Part shown: positions 17,020 through 25,630 of the stretch, in pieces
Numbering within the stretch: the first letter of the stretch is position 1
Layout: each line of letters begins with the position of its first letter
NCBI GenBank assembly: GCA_023241745.1
Contig: JALQCY010000008.1
Location: 1 to 64,000 of the forward strand
Length of the DNA: 64,000 nucleotides
Source of the DNA: Isoptericola peretonis
GTDB lineage: Bacteria; Actinomycetota; Actinomycetes; Actinomycetales; Cellulomonadaceae
Reading direction: 5' to 3'
The notes under the pieces: generated by a model
Databases searched by the model: none
What the model saw: only the letters and a program-made list of their open reading frames with translations
Told to the model about the DNA's origin: nothing
Translations under genes and position numbers: made by a program

Positions 17020-18141
17020 TCATCGGCCGAGCTGCGCGGCGAGTGGACAGCCGAACGGGTCGCGGGCCCGGTGCTCGACGTCGTTCAGGTAGCCGACGAC
17101 GATGCGGTAGGAGGTGAAGAAGCCGACCTCCGTGTACCGCACGCCGAGCGCCGCGCAGTACTCGCGGACGAGCGGCTGCACGCGTTTCAGGTTGGGCCGC
17201 GGCACGCTCGGGAACAGGTGGTGCTCGATCTGCCGGTTGAGGCCGCCCATGACGAAGTCGACGACGGCACTTCCCCGGATGTTGCGCGACATGAGCACCT
17301 GACGGCGCAGGAAGTCGACGTCGGCGTCGGCCGGCACGATCGGCATCCCCTTGTGGTTGGGCGCGAAGGCGCCGCCCAGCAGCACTCCGAACAGGCCGAG
17401 CTGCACGGCGAGGAACGCTCCCGCGATCGCGGGCGGCAGCAGGATCACCACCACGGCCACGTTCAGGGCCAGCCGCGTCAGCAGGAGCGGGACCTCCACC
17501 GTGCGGTGCGCCACCGGCCTCCGGCCGAGCGCCTTCCGCACGCTCGCGACGTGCAGGTTGAGGCCCTCGAGCGTGAGCAGGGGGAAGAAGAACCAGCCCT
17601 GACGGCGGGCGAACCAGCGGCGCCACCCCCGCCTGCTCTCCATGACCGCGGGCGTGAACGCGATGACGCCCGGCGAGATGTCCGGATCGTGCCCCTCCTG
17701 GTTGGGCGCCGTGTGGTGGGCGTCGTGCTTCGCGGTCCACCACGCGTGACTCAGGCCCACGAACCCGTTGGCCAGGATGCGGCCGGTCCAGTCGTTCCAC
17801 GCCCCGGAACGGAAGATCTGGCGGTGGGAGCTGTCGTGACCCAGGAACGCCAGCTGCGCCAGCACGACGGCCAGGGTCGCGGCGAGCGCCAGCTGCCACC
17901 ACGAGTCGCCCACCAGCACGACCCCCACCCAGACCAGGCCGAACGCGGCGACCGTGGCGATCAGCCGGGTCCAGTAGTAGGCGTAGCGCCGTCGGTGCAG
18001 CCCCGACTCGCGGACCACCTTCGCCAGGACGGAGTAGTCGCGAGTCATCACCCGGCGCGGGGAGGTGCGGCGGGGCGCGGCGCTGGTCGACCCCGCGCGG
18101 TCCTGTGCGGCCTCGTGGTGGCCGATAGGTGGATCACCCAT
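17020..18141 (-). CDS. Membrane fatty-acid / acyl-CoA desaturase
   Basis: 373 aa from the ATG at 18141; an internal ATG at 18048 (342 aa) is possible but lacks a ribosome site. The three histidine boxes of the di-iron membrane desaturases are present: LGHDSSH, AKHDAHH and NRQIEHHLFP. The QxxHH form of the last box is typical of front-end or linoleoyl-CoA-type desaturases. Four helices separate the boxes. It introduces a double bond into membrane acyl chains using O2 and an electron donor, probably ferredoxin or cytochrome. It lies 35 bp after the sugar permease gene, on the same strand. Confidence 0.88.
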   Translation of the reverse strand: MGDPPIGHHEAAQDRAGSTSAAPRRTSPRRVMTRDYSVLAKVVRESGLHRRRYAYYWTRLIATVAAFGLVWVGVVLVGDSWWQLALAATLAVVLAQLAFLGHDSSHRQIFRSGAWNDWTGRILANGFVGLSHAWWTAKHDAHHTAPNQEGHDPDISPGVIAFTPAVMESRRGWRRWFARRQGWFFFPLLTLEGLNLHVASVRKALGRRPVAHRTVEVPLLLTRLALNVAVVVILLPPAIAGAFLAVQLGLFGVLLGGAFAPNHKGMPIVPADADVDFLRRQVLMSRNIRGSAVVDFVMGGLNRQIEHHLFPSVPRPNLKRVQPLVREYCAALGVRYTEVGFFTSYRIVVGYLNDVEHRARDPFGCPLAAQLGR

Positions 18142-18176
18142 ACCTCGACCGTACGCTTCGCCCGTCCTGCTCGACG

Positions 18177-19094
18177 TCAACCCTTCACCGATCCGGCGGT
18201 GAGGCCCTTCATGACCCGCTGGTTGAGGAAGAGGTAGATCGCGAGCGTGCCGAACACGTTGAGGCAGACGGCCGCGAACGTGGGCCCGTAGTCCACCTGC
18301 CCGAACTGGCCGCGGAAGTTCAGCAGCCCCACCTGGATGGTGCGCAGCTCGTCGCGGTTGGTGAAGGTCAGGGCGATGAGCAGGTCGTTCCAGATGAAGA
18401 AGAACTGGACCAGCGCGACGGTGAAGATCGCGTTGCGCACCAGCGGCAGGCCCACGGCGAGGAACATCCGGAGCACGTTCGCGCCGTCCAGCGTCGCCGC
18501 CTCGAAGATCTCGCGCGGGACGCCGCGGAAGAACGTCGCCATCATGAAGACGGTCAGCGGCAGCCCGATCGCGGTGTACGTGATGATCAGCGGCCACAGG
18601 GAGCCGGTGAGCCCCACCTCGAAGTACATGGTGAACAGCGGCAGCAGGATCATCTGCCCGGGCACCATGATCCCGGCGAGGAACAGCAGCAGCGTGGTCG
18701 CCCGCCCCTTCCAGACCATCACCTCGAGGGCGAAGCCGGCCGCGACACCGAACAGGATCGTCAGGGCGAGGGACGGCAGGACGGCGATCACGCTGTTGCG
18801 CGCGTACGTGCCGAGGTTCCCGTCGGTGACGGCGGTGACGTAGTTGTCGAGGTTCGTCCAGCTCTCCGGGAGGGCGAACGTCGGGTTGTTCAGGAACTCC
18901 GGCTGCGTCTTGAGCGAGCCGAGGACGAGCCAGACCAGCGGGTAGACCACGACGACGAGCACCAGCGCGGTGAGCGCGCCCGTCCAGACGGAGCGCCAGA
19001 CGGCGCGGGCGGGGCGACGGCGACGGGCGGGCGGCCGCGAGCGGGGCGCGGCGGCGGTGGCGGGGGCGAGGGGCTGGGACAGCGTGGAGGACAT
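18177..19094 (-). CDS. Carbohydrate ABC transporter permease, MalG type
   Basis: 305 aa. A long basic/Pro-rich N-terminal tail (about 1-32) precedes six helices. The EAA loop reads EAATLDGANVLRMFLAVGLPL, contacting the ATPase. It ends with FLNQRVMKGLTAGSVKG, the standard MalG C-terminus. It follows the MalF-type gene by 4 bp. No ATPase gene is present, so the importer must use a shared MsiK-like ATPase encoded elsewhere, as is common in actinobacteria. Confidence 0.92.
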   Translation of the reverse strand: MSSTLSQPLAPATAAAPRSRPPARRRRPARAVWRSVWTGALTALVLVVVVYPLVWLVLGSLKTQPEFLNNPTFALPESWTNLDNYVTAVTDGNLGTYARNSVIAVLPSLALTILFGVAAGFALEVMVWKGRATTLLLFLAGIMVPGQMILLPLFTMYFEVGLTGSLWPLIITYTAIGLPLTVFMMATFFRGVPREIFEAATLDGANVLRMFLAVGLPLVRNAIFTVALVQFFFIWNDLLIALTFTNRDELRTIQVGLLNFRGQFGQVDYGPTFAAVCLNVFGTLAIYLFLNQRVMKGLTAGSVKG

Positions 19095-19098
19095 GGGA

Positions 19099-19983
19099 TC
19101 AGGCCTTCGTCAGGTCGCGGCGGCTCGAGCGGAAGATGAAGAGGGTCACCACGAGGCAGAGCATGGTCAGCAGCAGGGCGATCGAGCTGCCGAAGCCGTA
19201 CTCCCCGTACGTGAACGAGGTCTGGTACATGTACAGCGTCAGCGGCGTCGTCTGGCTGCCGGGGCCGCCGTTCGTGAGGGCCAGCACGGAGTCGAAGACC
19301 TTGAGCGTGCCGTTGATCGAGAAGATCACCGACGACAGCAGCACCGGCAGCGACAGCGGGAGCACGATGTGCCGCACCAGGCGCGGGCCGGAGGCGCCGT
19401 CGAGCCGGGCCGACTCGAGCGTCTCCTCGGGGATGTCGACCAGGCCGGCGTACAGCAGCACGGCGTAGAACCCCATGGACCGCCAGGTCTCCATCGCGAT
19501 GATCACCCAGAACGCGGTGGAGCCGCTGGCGAACCAGTCCACTCCCCCGATGCCGACGGCCTCGAGCAGCGCGTTGACCGGGCCGGTCCGCGGGGCGGAC
19601 TCGAAGAGCTGCTGGAACAGCAGCGCCACCGCCACCGTGGGCAGGACGACGGGGAAGAACACCAGGGTCCGCACGACGCCCGACGCCCGGCGCAGGACGA
19701 AGACGTACAGCAGCGCCAGCAGGTAGCCCACCACCACCTGCACGATCGTCAGGACGACGGCGAAGCGCGCCGTGAACCAGAGGGCCTCGCGGACGGCGGG
19801 GTCGGCGGCGAGCCGGGCGAAGTTGTCCAGGCCCACCGGCTCGAACCCGGTGATGGTGTTGCCCTCGAAGAACGTGTAGCCGAGGGACCAGACCACCGGG
19901 ACGAGCATGACCAGCGTGTACACCACGAGGGCGGGGCCCAGGAGCAGCGCGATCGCGCGCCGGTCGCCGAGGACGTGTCGCAT
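19099..19983 (-). CDS. Carbohydrate ABC transporter permease, MalF type
   Basis: 294 aa with six helices. The EAA-type loop reads ESARLDGASGPRLVRHIVLPL and the family segment NGTLKVFDSVLALTNGGPG lies in the second half. It forms the heterodimeric membrane channel with the MalG-type protein encoded 4 bp downstream. It is separated from the binding-protein gene by a 77-bp spacer carrying a perfect hairpin. Confidence 0.92.
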   Translation of the reverse strand: MRHVLGDRRAIALLLGPALVVYTLVMLVPVVWSLGYTFFEGNTITGFEPVGLDNFARLAADPAVREALWFTARFAVVLTIVQVVVGYLLALLYVFVLRRASGVVRTLVFFPVVLPTVAVALLFQQLFESAPRTGPVNALLEAVGIGGVDWFASGSTAFWVIIAMETWRSMGFYAVLLYAGLVDIPEETLESARLDGASGPRLVRHIVLPLSLPVLLSSVIFSINGTLKVFDSVLALTNGGPGSQTTPLTLYMYQTSFTYGEYGFGSSIALLLTMLCLVVTLFIFRSSRRDLTKA

Positions 19984-20007
19984 GGAGAGTCTCTACTTTC
20001 GGGTCCG

Positions 20008-20040
20008 TGGAGGACGCCGCGCGGCGCGCGGCGTCCTCCA
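20008..20040. repeat. 33-nt perfect hairpin between binding-protein and permease genes
   Basis: Sixteen bases on each side of a single central base (20024) pair perfectly, with outer arm TGGAGGACGCCGCG. It lies in the spacer between the binding-protein stop (20061) and the MalF start (19983). Such intercistronic hairpins protect the 3' end of the binding-protein mRNA and lower permease expression. Confidence 0.7.
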
Positions 20041-20060
20041 GGTGTCGGTGCGGGTGCGGG

Positions 20061-21365
20061 TCAGCCCAGGTCGGCCTGGACGGCCGCCATGAAGTCCTCG
20101 GGGCTCATCCGGCCGGTGACGAGCAGCTGGGCGTTGGACGTGGCGGTGGTGGTGGCCTTGGGGTTGAACAGGGCCTCGAACCACAGGACCGTCTGGTCGG
20201 CGGCGTCGATCTGGTCCAGGACGGTGGTGGTGAGCGGCGGCAGATCTGCGTCCGTCTCGGCGGCGAAGCCGGTCACCACGCCCTGCGCGGTGAGCGACTG
20301 CGGCCCGAACCCGTCGGCCATGCAGTCCAGCCACGCCTTGGCGCCGTCGTCGAACCGGTCCTGCGACATCGCCAGCGGCACGCCGATGTTCGCCGCGAGC
20401 TGCGTGGAGTCGCCGGCGCCGCCCTCGACCGCGGGGAACGGCACGAAGCCGATGTTCTCCGCGCCCACCGTGTTCTGGGACGGGTCGTTGAAGTTCGCCA
20501 GCGCCCAGCTGCCCATGTAGTACATCCCGGCCTTGCCGGTGAGGAACTGGTTCATCGCGGTCGTGTAGTCGATCGAGCCGACCGAGTCGCCGAACGCCCC
20601 CGCCTTGCCGAGCGCGGCCACCTGGGCCGCCGCCTCGACGTACTCGGGGTCGGTGAGCTTCGCCTCGCCGTCGGCCACCTTCTGCAGGGCGTCCGGGCCG
20701 AGCGAGCGGTAGAGGTAGTTGCCCACGAGCCGCGTGAGGGGCCAGCCGTCCTTACCGGCCGCGGCCATCGGCGTGACGCCGGCCTTCGCCAGGGTCGCGG
20801 TGGCGGCGTCGAGCTCGTCCCAGGTCGTGGGGGCGTCGATGCCGTTCTCCTCGAAGAGCGCCTTGTTGTACCAGAGGCCCTCGACGTTGAACTCCGTGGG
20901 GAGCACGTAGACCTCCCCGTCGTACAGCGCCTCGATGGTCGAGCGCGCCGCCGGGATGATCGCGTCGGACTTGCCCAGCTTCTCCAGCTCGGCGTCGATG
21001 TCCACGAGCTGTCCGGACCCGTGGACGTCCTTGATGACCTCCGGCGAGTTGCCGGTGGCGAAGACCGACGGTAGCGCGCCCTGGCCGGCGAGCAGCTGGA
21101 GCTGCTGGTCGAAGCTCGCCTGCGGCTGGGTGGTCACCTCGAGCGGGGCTTCCGACTGCGGCGCCCGGCACAGGTCCTTGCTCAGGGCGGTGAGGGTGTC
21201 CTTCACCGCGGTGTTCTCGGCCAGCGACAGGTACTCGAAGCTCTCGCTGGAGGCGGACCCTCCGTCGCTGGAGTCGTTGCCGGACGAGCATGCCGTGACG
21301 GTCAGGGCCAGCGCCGCCACGGAAGCGGCGACCATCGTCGCGCGCCGCTGCATCGCAGGGTTCAT
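20061..21365 (-). CDS. Sugar ABC transporter substrate-binding lipoprotein
   Basis: 434 aa. The ATG at 21365 has AGGAGG at ideal spacing; a GTG one codon earlier is too close to it. The lipoprotein signal (residues 1 to about 25) ends in LTVTACSSG, so Cys is the lipid anchor. The mature part has family 1 solute-binding features: LQLLAGQGALPSVFAT, LWYNKALFEENGIDAPTTWDEL, MYYMGSWALANF and LAANIGVPLAMSQ. It captures an oligosaccharide outside the cell for the adjacent permeases. A perfect LacI-type operator is 30 bp upstream of the ATG. Confidence 0.92.
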   Translation of the reverse strand: MNPAMQRRATMVAASVAALALTVTACSSGNDSSDGGSASSESFEYLSLAENTAVKDTLTALSKDLCRAPQSEAPLEVTTQPQASFDQQLQLLAGQGALPSVFATGNSPEVIKDVHGSGQLVDIDAELEKLGKSDAIIPAARSTIEALYDGEVYVLPTEFNVEGLWYNKALFEENGIDAPTTWDELDAATATLAKAGVTPMAAAGKDGWPLTRLVGNYLYRSLGPDALQKVADGEAKLTDPEYVEAAAQVAALGKAGAFGDSVGSIDYTTAMNQFLTGKAGMYYMGSWALANFNDPSQNTVGAENIGFVPFPAVEGGAGDSTQLAANIGVPLAMSQDRFDDGAKAWLDCMADGFGPQSLTAQGVVTGFAAETDADLPPLTTTVLDQIDAADQTVLWFEALFNPKATTTATSNAQLLVTGRMSPEDFMAAVQADLG

Positions 21366-21394
21366 CACTTCCTCCTTGAAGTCGTCGCTCCGTC

Positions 21395-21410
21395 TTTGAA
21401 GCGCTTCAAA
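21395..21410. promoter_or_regulatory. LacI-family operator (perfect 16-bp palindrome)
   Basis: TTTGAAGCGCTTCAAA is a perfect palindrome with central CG, the form recognised by LacI/GalR regulators of actinobacterial sugar importers. It lies 30 bp upstream of the binding-protein ATG. It differs from the operator at 1586-1599, so a different LacI protein should act here. Confidence 0.8.
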
Positions 21411-21566
21411 CGCGAGAGTAGGGCGCGCCCGGTCACAGAAACAAGGCCTCTGACCTGCGAAGATCTCGCCGCCGGGGGCCGCGGGCGTGTGACGTGCAGG
21501 TATTCGCTGGGGCGATCCGGGGGATCACGGATGACGATGCGGCCGGGCCGGGTGCGGGCACCGCCA

Positions 21567-21626
21567 CGACGAGAGGGGCGGTCCGCCACCGCCCTGTCCG
21601 GCGATGGTCGGACCGCCCTCTCGTCG
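21567..21626 (-). terminator. Terminator of the gentisate operon
   Basis: About 18 bp of stem pair (left arm 21567-21585, right arm 21609-21626, one bulged G) around a 23-base loop. It starts 17 bp after the stop of the last gene of the minus-strand operon. Confidence 0.65.
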
Positions 21627-21643
21627 GTCGCGCGGGAGGCCGG

Positions 21644-22183
21644 TCAGGCCGGCACGGCGGCGATCCGGTCGGTCACGGCCCTCGGCAGGTCGTCGACGCC
21701 GGCGCCGGTGCCGAGGTCGAGCGCCCCGAGCCAGACCTCGCGCGCGCGCCGCCAGGGGGTCTCGGCCACGGGCACGGCCACGCCGTCGTCGTCGAGAGCG
21801 ACCGTCAGCTCCCAGCGCTCGGGCGCCAGGTCCCGCCACTCCACGTCGAGATGCACGGCGGCGTGGGAGTGCAGGTGACGCAGCGCCACGGCGGGCAGCG
21901 TCGCCCCGAGCTCGAGCTCCTCGTCGCGCGCCCTGGCCGACGGGTACATCGGGGCGGCGACCCCGGTGCGCACCCCCTCGACGACCCGTGCGAGGGCACG
22001 GGCGTGGTACCCGACGTGGGCGACCACGTGGGCCCTGGTCCAGCCGGGGACCCGCGACGGACCGGACAGCTCGGCCTCGGTCAGCTCCCCCAGCTTCCGG
22101 GAGAAGAACGCGGTACCCCGCCGCGCCAGGAGCAGGTCGTCACGGACCCGAGGGTCGGTGACGAGGTCGGTACGAGCGGGCAT
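21644..22183 (-). CDS. Maleylpyruvate isomerase, mycothiol-dependent type
   Basis: 179 aa of the DinB-like helical bundle fold used by mycothiol-dependent enzymes: RVPGWTRAHVVAHVGYHARALARVVEGVRTG, with the conserved GWTRAHVVAH and the later LRHLHSHAAVHLDVEW. The family isomerises maleylpyruvate to fumarylpyruvate, the step after gentisate ring opening. Its place 4 bp after the gentisate dioxygenase gene, in an operon that also carries a fumarylpyruvate-hydrolase-like gene, supports that exact role. It is the last gene of the operon. Confidence 0.88.
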   Translation of the reverse strand: MPARTDLVTDPRVRDDLLLARRGTAFFSRKLGELTEAELSGPSRVPGWTRAHVVAHVGYHARALARVVEGVRTGVAAPMYPSARARDEELELGATLPAVALRHLHSHAAVHLDVEWRDLAPERWELTVALDDDGVAVPVAETPWRRAREVWLGALDLGTGAGVDDLPRAVTDRIAAVPA

Positions 22184-22187
22184 CGGC

Positions 22188-23324
22188 TCACCCCCTGCTT
22201 CCCGGCACGAGCCGGCCCGCGTCCGGCAGGTACGCCCGCTGGAAGTGCAGGCGCTCCACGATCGGGGCGTCCGAGAACCGGAAGAGGTCGAACTCGGAGC
22301 CCGCCTCGAGGGACCAAGCGGCCCAGGACGGGAGGACGAACAGGTCGCCCTTCACCAGCTCCCGACGCTCGCCGTCGAGCACCACGGTGCCGCTGCCCTC
22401 GAAGACCTGCCAGACCGACGACCCGACCTCGCGGCGCGTCGCCGTGCGCGCCCCGGCACGCAGACGGTGGAACTCGCACCGGATCGTCGGCAGCACGTCC
22501 CCGCCGTTGGTCGGGTTGGTGTACTTGATCGCCGCGTGGCCCTGCTCGACGGTCGCGGGGTGCCCCTCGTCCTCCAGCTCGAGCTGCGCGCGCAGGGCCG
22601 CGTCGGTGTGCTCCCACCGGTAGGCACCGATCGGCGTGGCGACCTGCGGCTCCTGCGAGGACAGTGGCGTCAGGCCCGGGTGCGCCCAGAGCCGTTCCGA
22701 CCGGGAGGTGTGCGGCGACGCCTCGTCGGTCACCCGCTCGGACCCGAACTCGAAGAAGCCGAGGTCGACGTCGTGCACGAACGGCACGTCCAGGCCGTCG
22801 ATCCACGCCATGGGCTGGTCGGTGTCGTTGTGGTGGCCGTGGAAGTTCCAGCCCGGGGTGAGCAGCAGGTCGCCGCGGCTCATGCGGACGGGGTCGCCGT
22901 TGACGACGGTCCACACGCCCTCGCCCTCGACGACGAACCGGAACGCGTTCTGCGCGTGCCTGTGCTCGGGGGCCGTCTCGAAAGGGCCCAGCCACTGGAT
23001 GGCACACCACAGGGTGGGCGTGGCGTACGCGGTCGGGGCGAGGCCCGGGTTCGCGAGCCCGATCGCACGGCGTTCGCCGCCCCGTCCCACGGGCACGAGG
23101 TCGCCGGCGCGGCGGGCGATGTCGAGCAGCTCGGCCCACCGCCAGACGAAGGGCACGGCCGACGGCTTCGGCGCCAGCGGCATGAGGTCGTTGGTCTGGG
23201 TCCACAGCGGCGCCGTGCTGTTGCGGGCGAAGTCCGCGTAGAGGCGGTCGAGCTCGGGGCTGGGCTCCGGCTGCCCCGGGTCGCCGGGCCGGGCGTGGGT
23301 CGCGACGTGGTTCGCGGTGGTCAT
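22188..23324 (-). CDS. Gentisate 1,2-dioxygenase (bicupin)
   Basis: 378 aa from the ATG at 23324, which overlaps the transporter stop by 4 bp (ATGA). The N-terminal cupin carries Fe(II) ligands in APEHRHAQNAFRFVVEGEG (H121, H123) and TPGWNFHGHHN (H162). The C-terminal cupin has EFHRLRAGARTATRREVGSSVWQVFEGSG and is structural. It cleaves gentisate between C1 and C2 to maleylpyruvate. Length and motifs match the family (about 340-380 aa). Neighbours supply the hydroxylase before it and the isomerase and hydrolase after it. Confidence 0.93.
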   Translation of the reverse strand: MTTANHVATHARPGDPGQPEPSPELDRLYADFARNSTAPLWTQTNDLMPLAPKPSAVPFVWRWAELLDIARRAGDLVPVGRGGERRAIGLANPGLAPTAYATPTLWCAIQWLGPFETAPEHRHAQNAFRFVVEGEGVWTVVNGDPVRMSRGDLLLTPGWNFHGHHNDTDQPMAWIDGLDVPFVHDVDLGFFEFGSERVTDEASPHTSRSERLWAHPGLTPLSSQEPQVATPIGAYRWEHTDAALRAQLELEDEGHPATVEQGHAAIKYTNPTNGGDVLPTIRCEFHRLRAGARTATRREVGSSVWQVFEGSGTVVLDGERRELVKGDLFVLPSWAAWSLEAGSEFDLFRFSDAPIVERLHFQRAYLPDAGRLVPGSRG

Positions 23325-24700
23325 GGCTTTCCCCCTTCGGAGATGACGGTGACGGTGGGTGCGGCGGTGGCCGCCGGTGCGGGCGCGCCGGCGACGGCGG
23401 CGCGCCGCAGCAGGGCGATCGCGGCGGCGCCGACCACCATCGGGACGACGAACAGGTAGTAGAGCTGCCCGGGCTCCCAGCCGGTGTCGAGCAGACGGCC
23501 CGCGACGATCGGCGACACGATCGCGCCGACGCGACCGAGGCCGATGATGAGGCCGACCCCGGTGGCGCGGGCGGCGGCGCCGAAGTACATCGGCCCGACG
23601 GAGAACATGCCGGCCATGGCTGCGCTCGTCATCGCGCCGAGCGCCGCCGCCAGGGCAAAGGCGGTGACGAGCGAGCTCATCGACGTCGCGTACCCGGCGA
23701 ACGCCGCGCCCGCGAGCAGGAAGGAGCCGACGAGCGCCGGACGCACGCCCAGGCGCGCGGCCACCGGGCCGAACCCGAGCGAGCCCACGATGCCGCCCAT
23801 GCTGAACGTCACGCCCGCCCGCACCCCGTCGCTCTCGGCGAAGCCGTTGAGCACCACGAGCTGGGGCGTCCAGGAGTTGGCGAAGTAGAAGCCCGCCATG
23901 AGCATGAAGAAGGCGAGGCCCAGCGAGGCGGTCACGAGCCCCGCACGTCCCGCGAGGACGTCGCGCCAGCGGGCCGTCGTCGTCCGCGCCGGCGTGGCGG
24001 GCGGCAGCTCCGGCTCGGGCGGCTGCCCGATGCGGGCGAGGATCGCGTTGAGCCGGTCGAGGGCACCCCGCGGCCGCCGGCTCGTGAGGTAGTCGATCGA
24101 CTCGGGGAGCACCCGCCACACGACGACCATCAGCACCGCCGTGGCGAGAGCCCCGAAGGCGAACACCGACCGCCAACCGAGCGACGCGAGCAGCACGCCG
24201 GCGAGGATGCCGCCCAGCGTGCCGCCGATCGGCTGGCCCGCGGTGTAGAAGCTGATCGCGGTGGGCCGGTGCCGGGCCGACGAGTACTCCGCCACCAGCA
24301 CGTTGAGGCAGGCCTGCAGCGTGCCGATGGCCAGCCCCGTGAGCACGCGCACCACGAGGAGCATCTCGTACCCGGTGGCCACCGCCGACAGCCCCATGCC
24401 GACGGAGATGACGAGCCCGCACGCGAGGATCGTGGTGCGCCGCCCGACGACGTCGGCCACCTGGGACACCAGGGCCGACCCGATCGCCATACCGAGCAGC
24501 GCGCTGCTGAGCAGCACGCCGAGCTGGCCACCGGTGAGCTGCCACTCGTCGGCGATGGCGGCGCTGCTGAAGGCGAGGGCGAGGACGTCGAACCCGTCGA
24601 GCATGTTCATCGCCACGCACAAGGAGATGACGGCGTACTGCGTCCGGCTCATGGGCGCGGACTCGACCCGTTCCTTGAGGTTCATCGTTGCCGCCCTCAT
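23321..24700 (-). CDS. Aromatic-acid:H+ symporter, MFS AAHS family
   Basis: 459 aa, 12 helices. The first helix has the AAHS hallmark MNMLDGFDVLALAFSSAAI, whose DGFD aspartates are needed in PcaK-like carriers. Motif A-like SQVADVVGRRTTI follows helix 2. It is translationally coupled at both ends (ATGA overlaps with the FAH gene before and the dioxygenase after). Within a gentisate operon the substrate is probably 3-hydroxybenzoate or gentisate. Confidence 0.92.
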   Translation of the reverse strand: MRAATMNLKERVESAPMSRTQYAVISLCVAMNMLDGFDVLALAFSSAAIADEWQLTGGQLGVLLSSALLGMAIGSALVSQVADVVGRRTTILACGLVISVGMGLSAVATGYEMLLVVRVLTGLAIGTLQACLNVLVAEYSSARHRPTAISFYTAGQPIGGTLGGILAGVLLASLGWRSVFAFGALATAVLMVVVWRVLPESIDYLTSRRPRGALDRLNAILARIGQPPEPELPPATPARTTTARWRDVLAGRAGLVTASLGLAFFMLMAGFYFANSWTPQLVVLNGFAESDGVRAGVTFSMGGIVGSLGFGPVAARLGVRPALVGSFLLAGAAFAGYATSMSSLVTAFALAAALGAMTSAAMAGMFSVGPMYFGAAARATGVGLIIGLGRVGAIVSPIVAGRLLDTGWEPGQLYYLFVVPMVVGAAAIALLRRAAVAGAPAPAATAAPTVTVISEGGKP

Positions 24701-25572
24701 CCCGCGAACGAGCCGACGCGACCCTGCGGCCGCGACGCGTAGGCGACGGCTCCGCGCGCGCTGACGCCGACCTCGAGCGTGCCGATCGACGCGATGTCGA
24801 GCCGCACACGGTCGCCGTCCGCGAGCGGTCCCACCCCGGCCGGCGTCCCGGTGAGCACGACGTCGCCCGGCTCGAGGGTCATCACCGACGAGGCGTAGGC
24901 GATCAGCTGGGGCACCGAGAAGAGCAGGTCGGACGTGCTGGTGGACTGGCGCAGCTCTCCCGCCACCCAGCAGCGCAGGTCAAGGGCGTCCGGGTCGGGG
25001 ATCTCGTCGGCGGTCACCAGCCAGGGCCCGAGCGGGGTGAACGTGTCGAACGACTTCCGCGTCGAGCGGTCCTCGGTGGAGCGCAGGCTGATGTCGAGCC
25101 CGCAGGTGTAGGCGAAGACGTGCTCGAGCGCGTCCTCGGCGGCGACGTGGCGAGCCGTGCGCCCGATCACCAGGGCGAGCTCGCCCTCCTGGTCGGTGCG
25201 CCGGTCGCCGTAGGGCAGCTCGACCGTCTCGCCCGGCCCGACGACCGAGGTGCCGGCCTTGAGGAAGACGCCGTAGTCGGCGATCGACCGTTGCTCGGAC
25301 ATCTCGACCTTGTGGTCGAGGTAGTTCACGGGGGCTGCCACGATCTTGCGGGGGCGGCGCAGCGGGGCGGAGAGCCGCCGCGCGTCGAGCGGTTCGCGGG
25401 GACAGGTGCTCAGGTCGAGACCCAGCAGCTCCGGCAGGCCGTGGCCCGCCTCGAGCCACGCGCCCCACGGGCCCGCGGGGCCCGTCGTCGTTCCGACGAG
25501 GTGGCCGACGTCCAGCACGTCGTCCCCGGACACGACGACCGGGGTGCGGTCGTCCAGTACTGCGATACGCAT
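24697..25572 (-). CDS. Fumarylpyruvate hydrolase (FAH family)
   Basis: 291 aa from the ATG at 25572 (GGGAG upstream). The C-terminal FAH domain has APVNYLDHK, the divalent-metal stretch DQEGELALVIGR, FAYTCGLDISLRSTEDRSTRKSFDTFTPLGPW and GDVVLTGTPAGVGPL. It hydrolyses fumarylpyruvate to fumarate and pyruvate, the last step of the glutathione- or mycothiol-dependent gentisate route. Its stop overlaps the transporter start by 4 bp. A second FAH-family gene at 33975 belongs to another operon. Confidence 0.9.
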   Translation of the reverse strand: MRIAVLDDRTPVVVSGDDVLDVGHLVGTTTGPAGPWGAWLEAGHGLPELLGLDLSTCPREPLDARRLSAPLRRPRKIVAAPVNYLDHKVEMSEQRSIADYGVFLKAGTSVVGPGETVELPYGDRRTDQEGELALVIGRTARHVAAEDALEHVFAYTCGLDISLRSTEDRSTRKSFDTFTPLGPWLVTADEIPDPDALDLRCWVAGELRQSTSTSDLLFSVPQLIAYASSVMTLEPGDVVLTGTPAGVGPLADGDRVRLDIASIGTLEVGVSARGAVAYASRPQGRVGSFAG

Positions 25573-25630
25573 GTCGATCTCCCTTGATCTGGTGCTGGTC
25601 TGCGCCGACGCGTCGATCGGCGTGCGTCGC

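Noticed and set aside
18148..18180. Possible own promoter for the desaturase gene (TTGACG and TACGGT)
   Set aside because: The spacing between the two hexamers is 21 bp, too long for a normal promoter, and TTGACG overlaps the permease stop codon.
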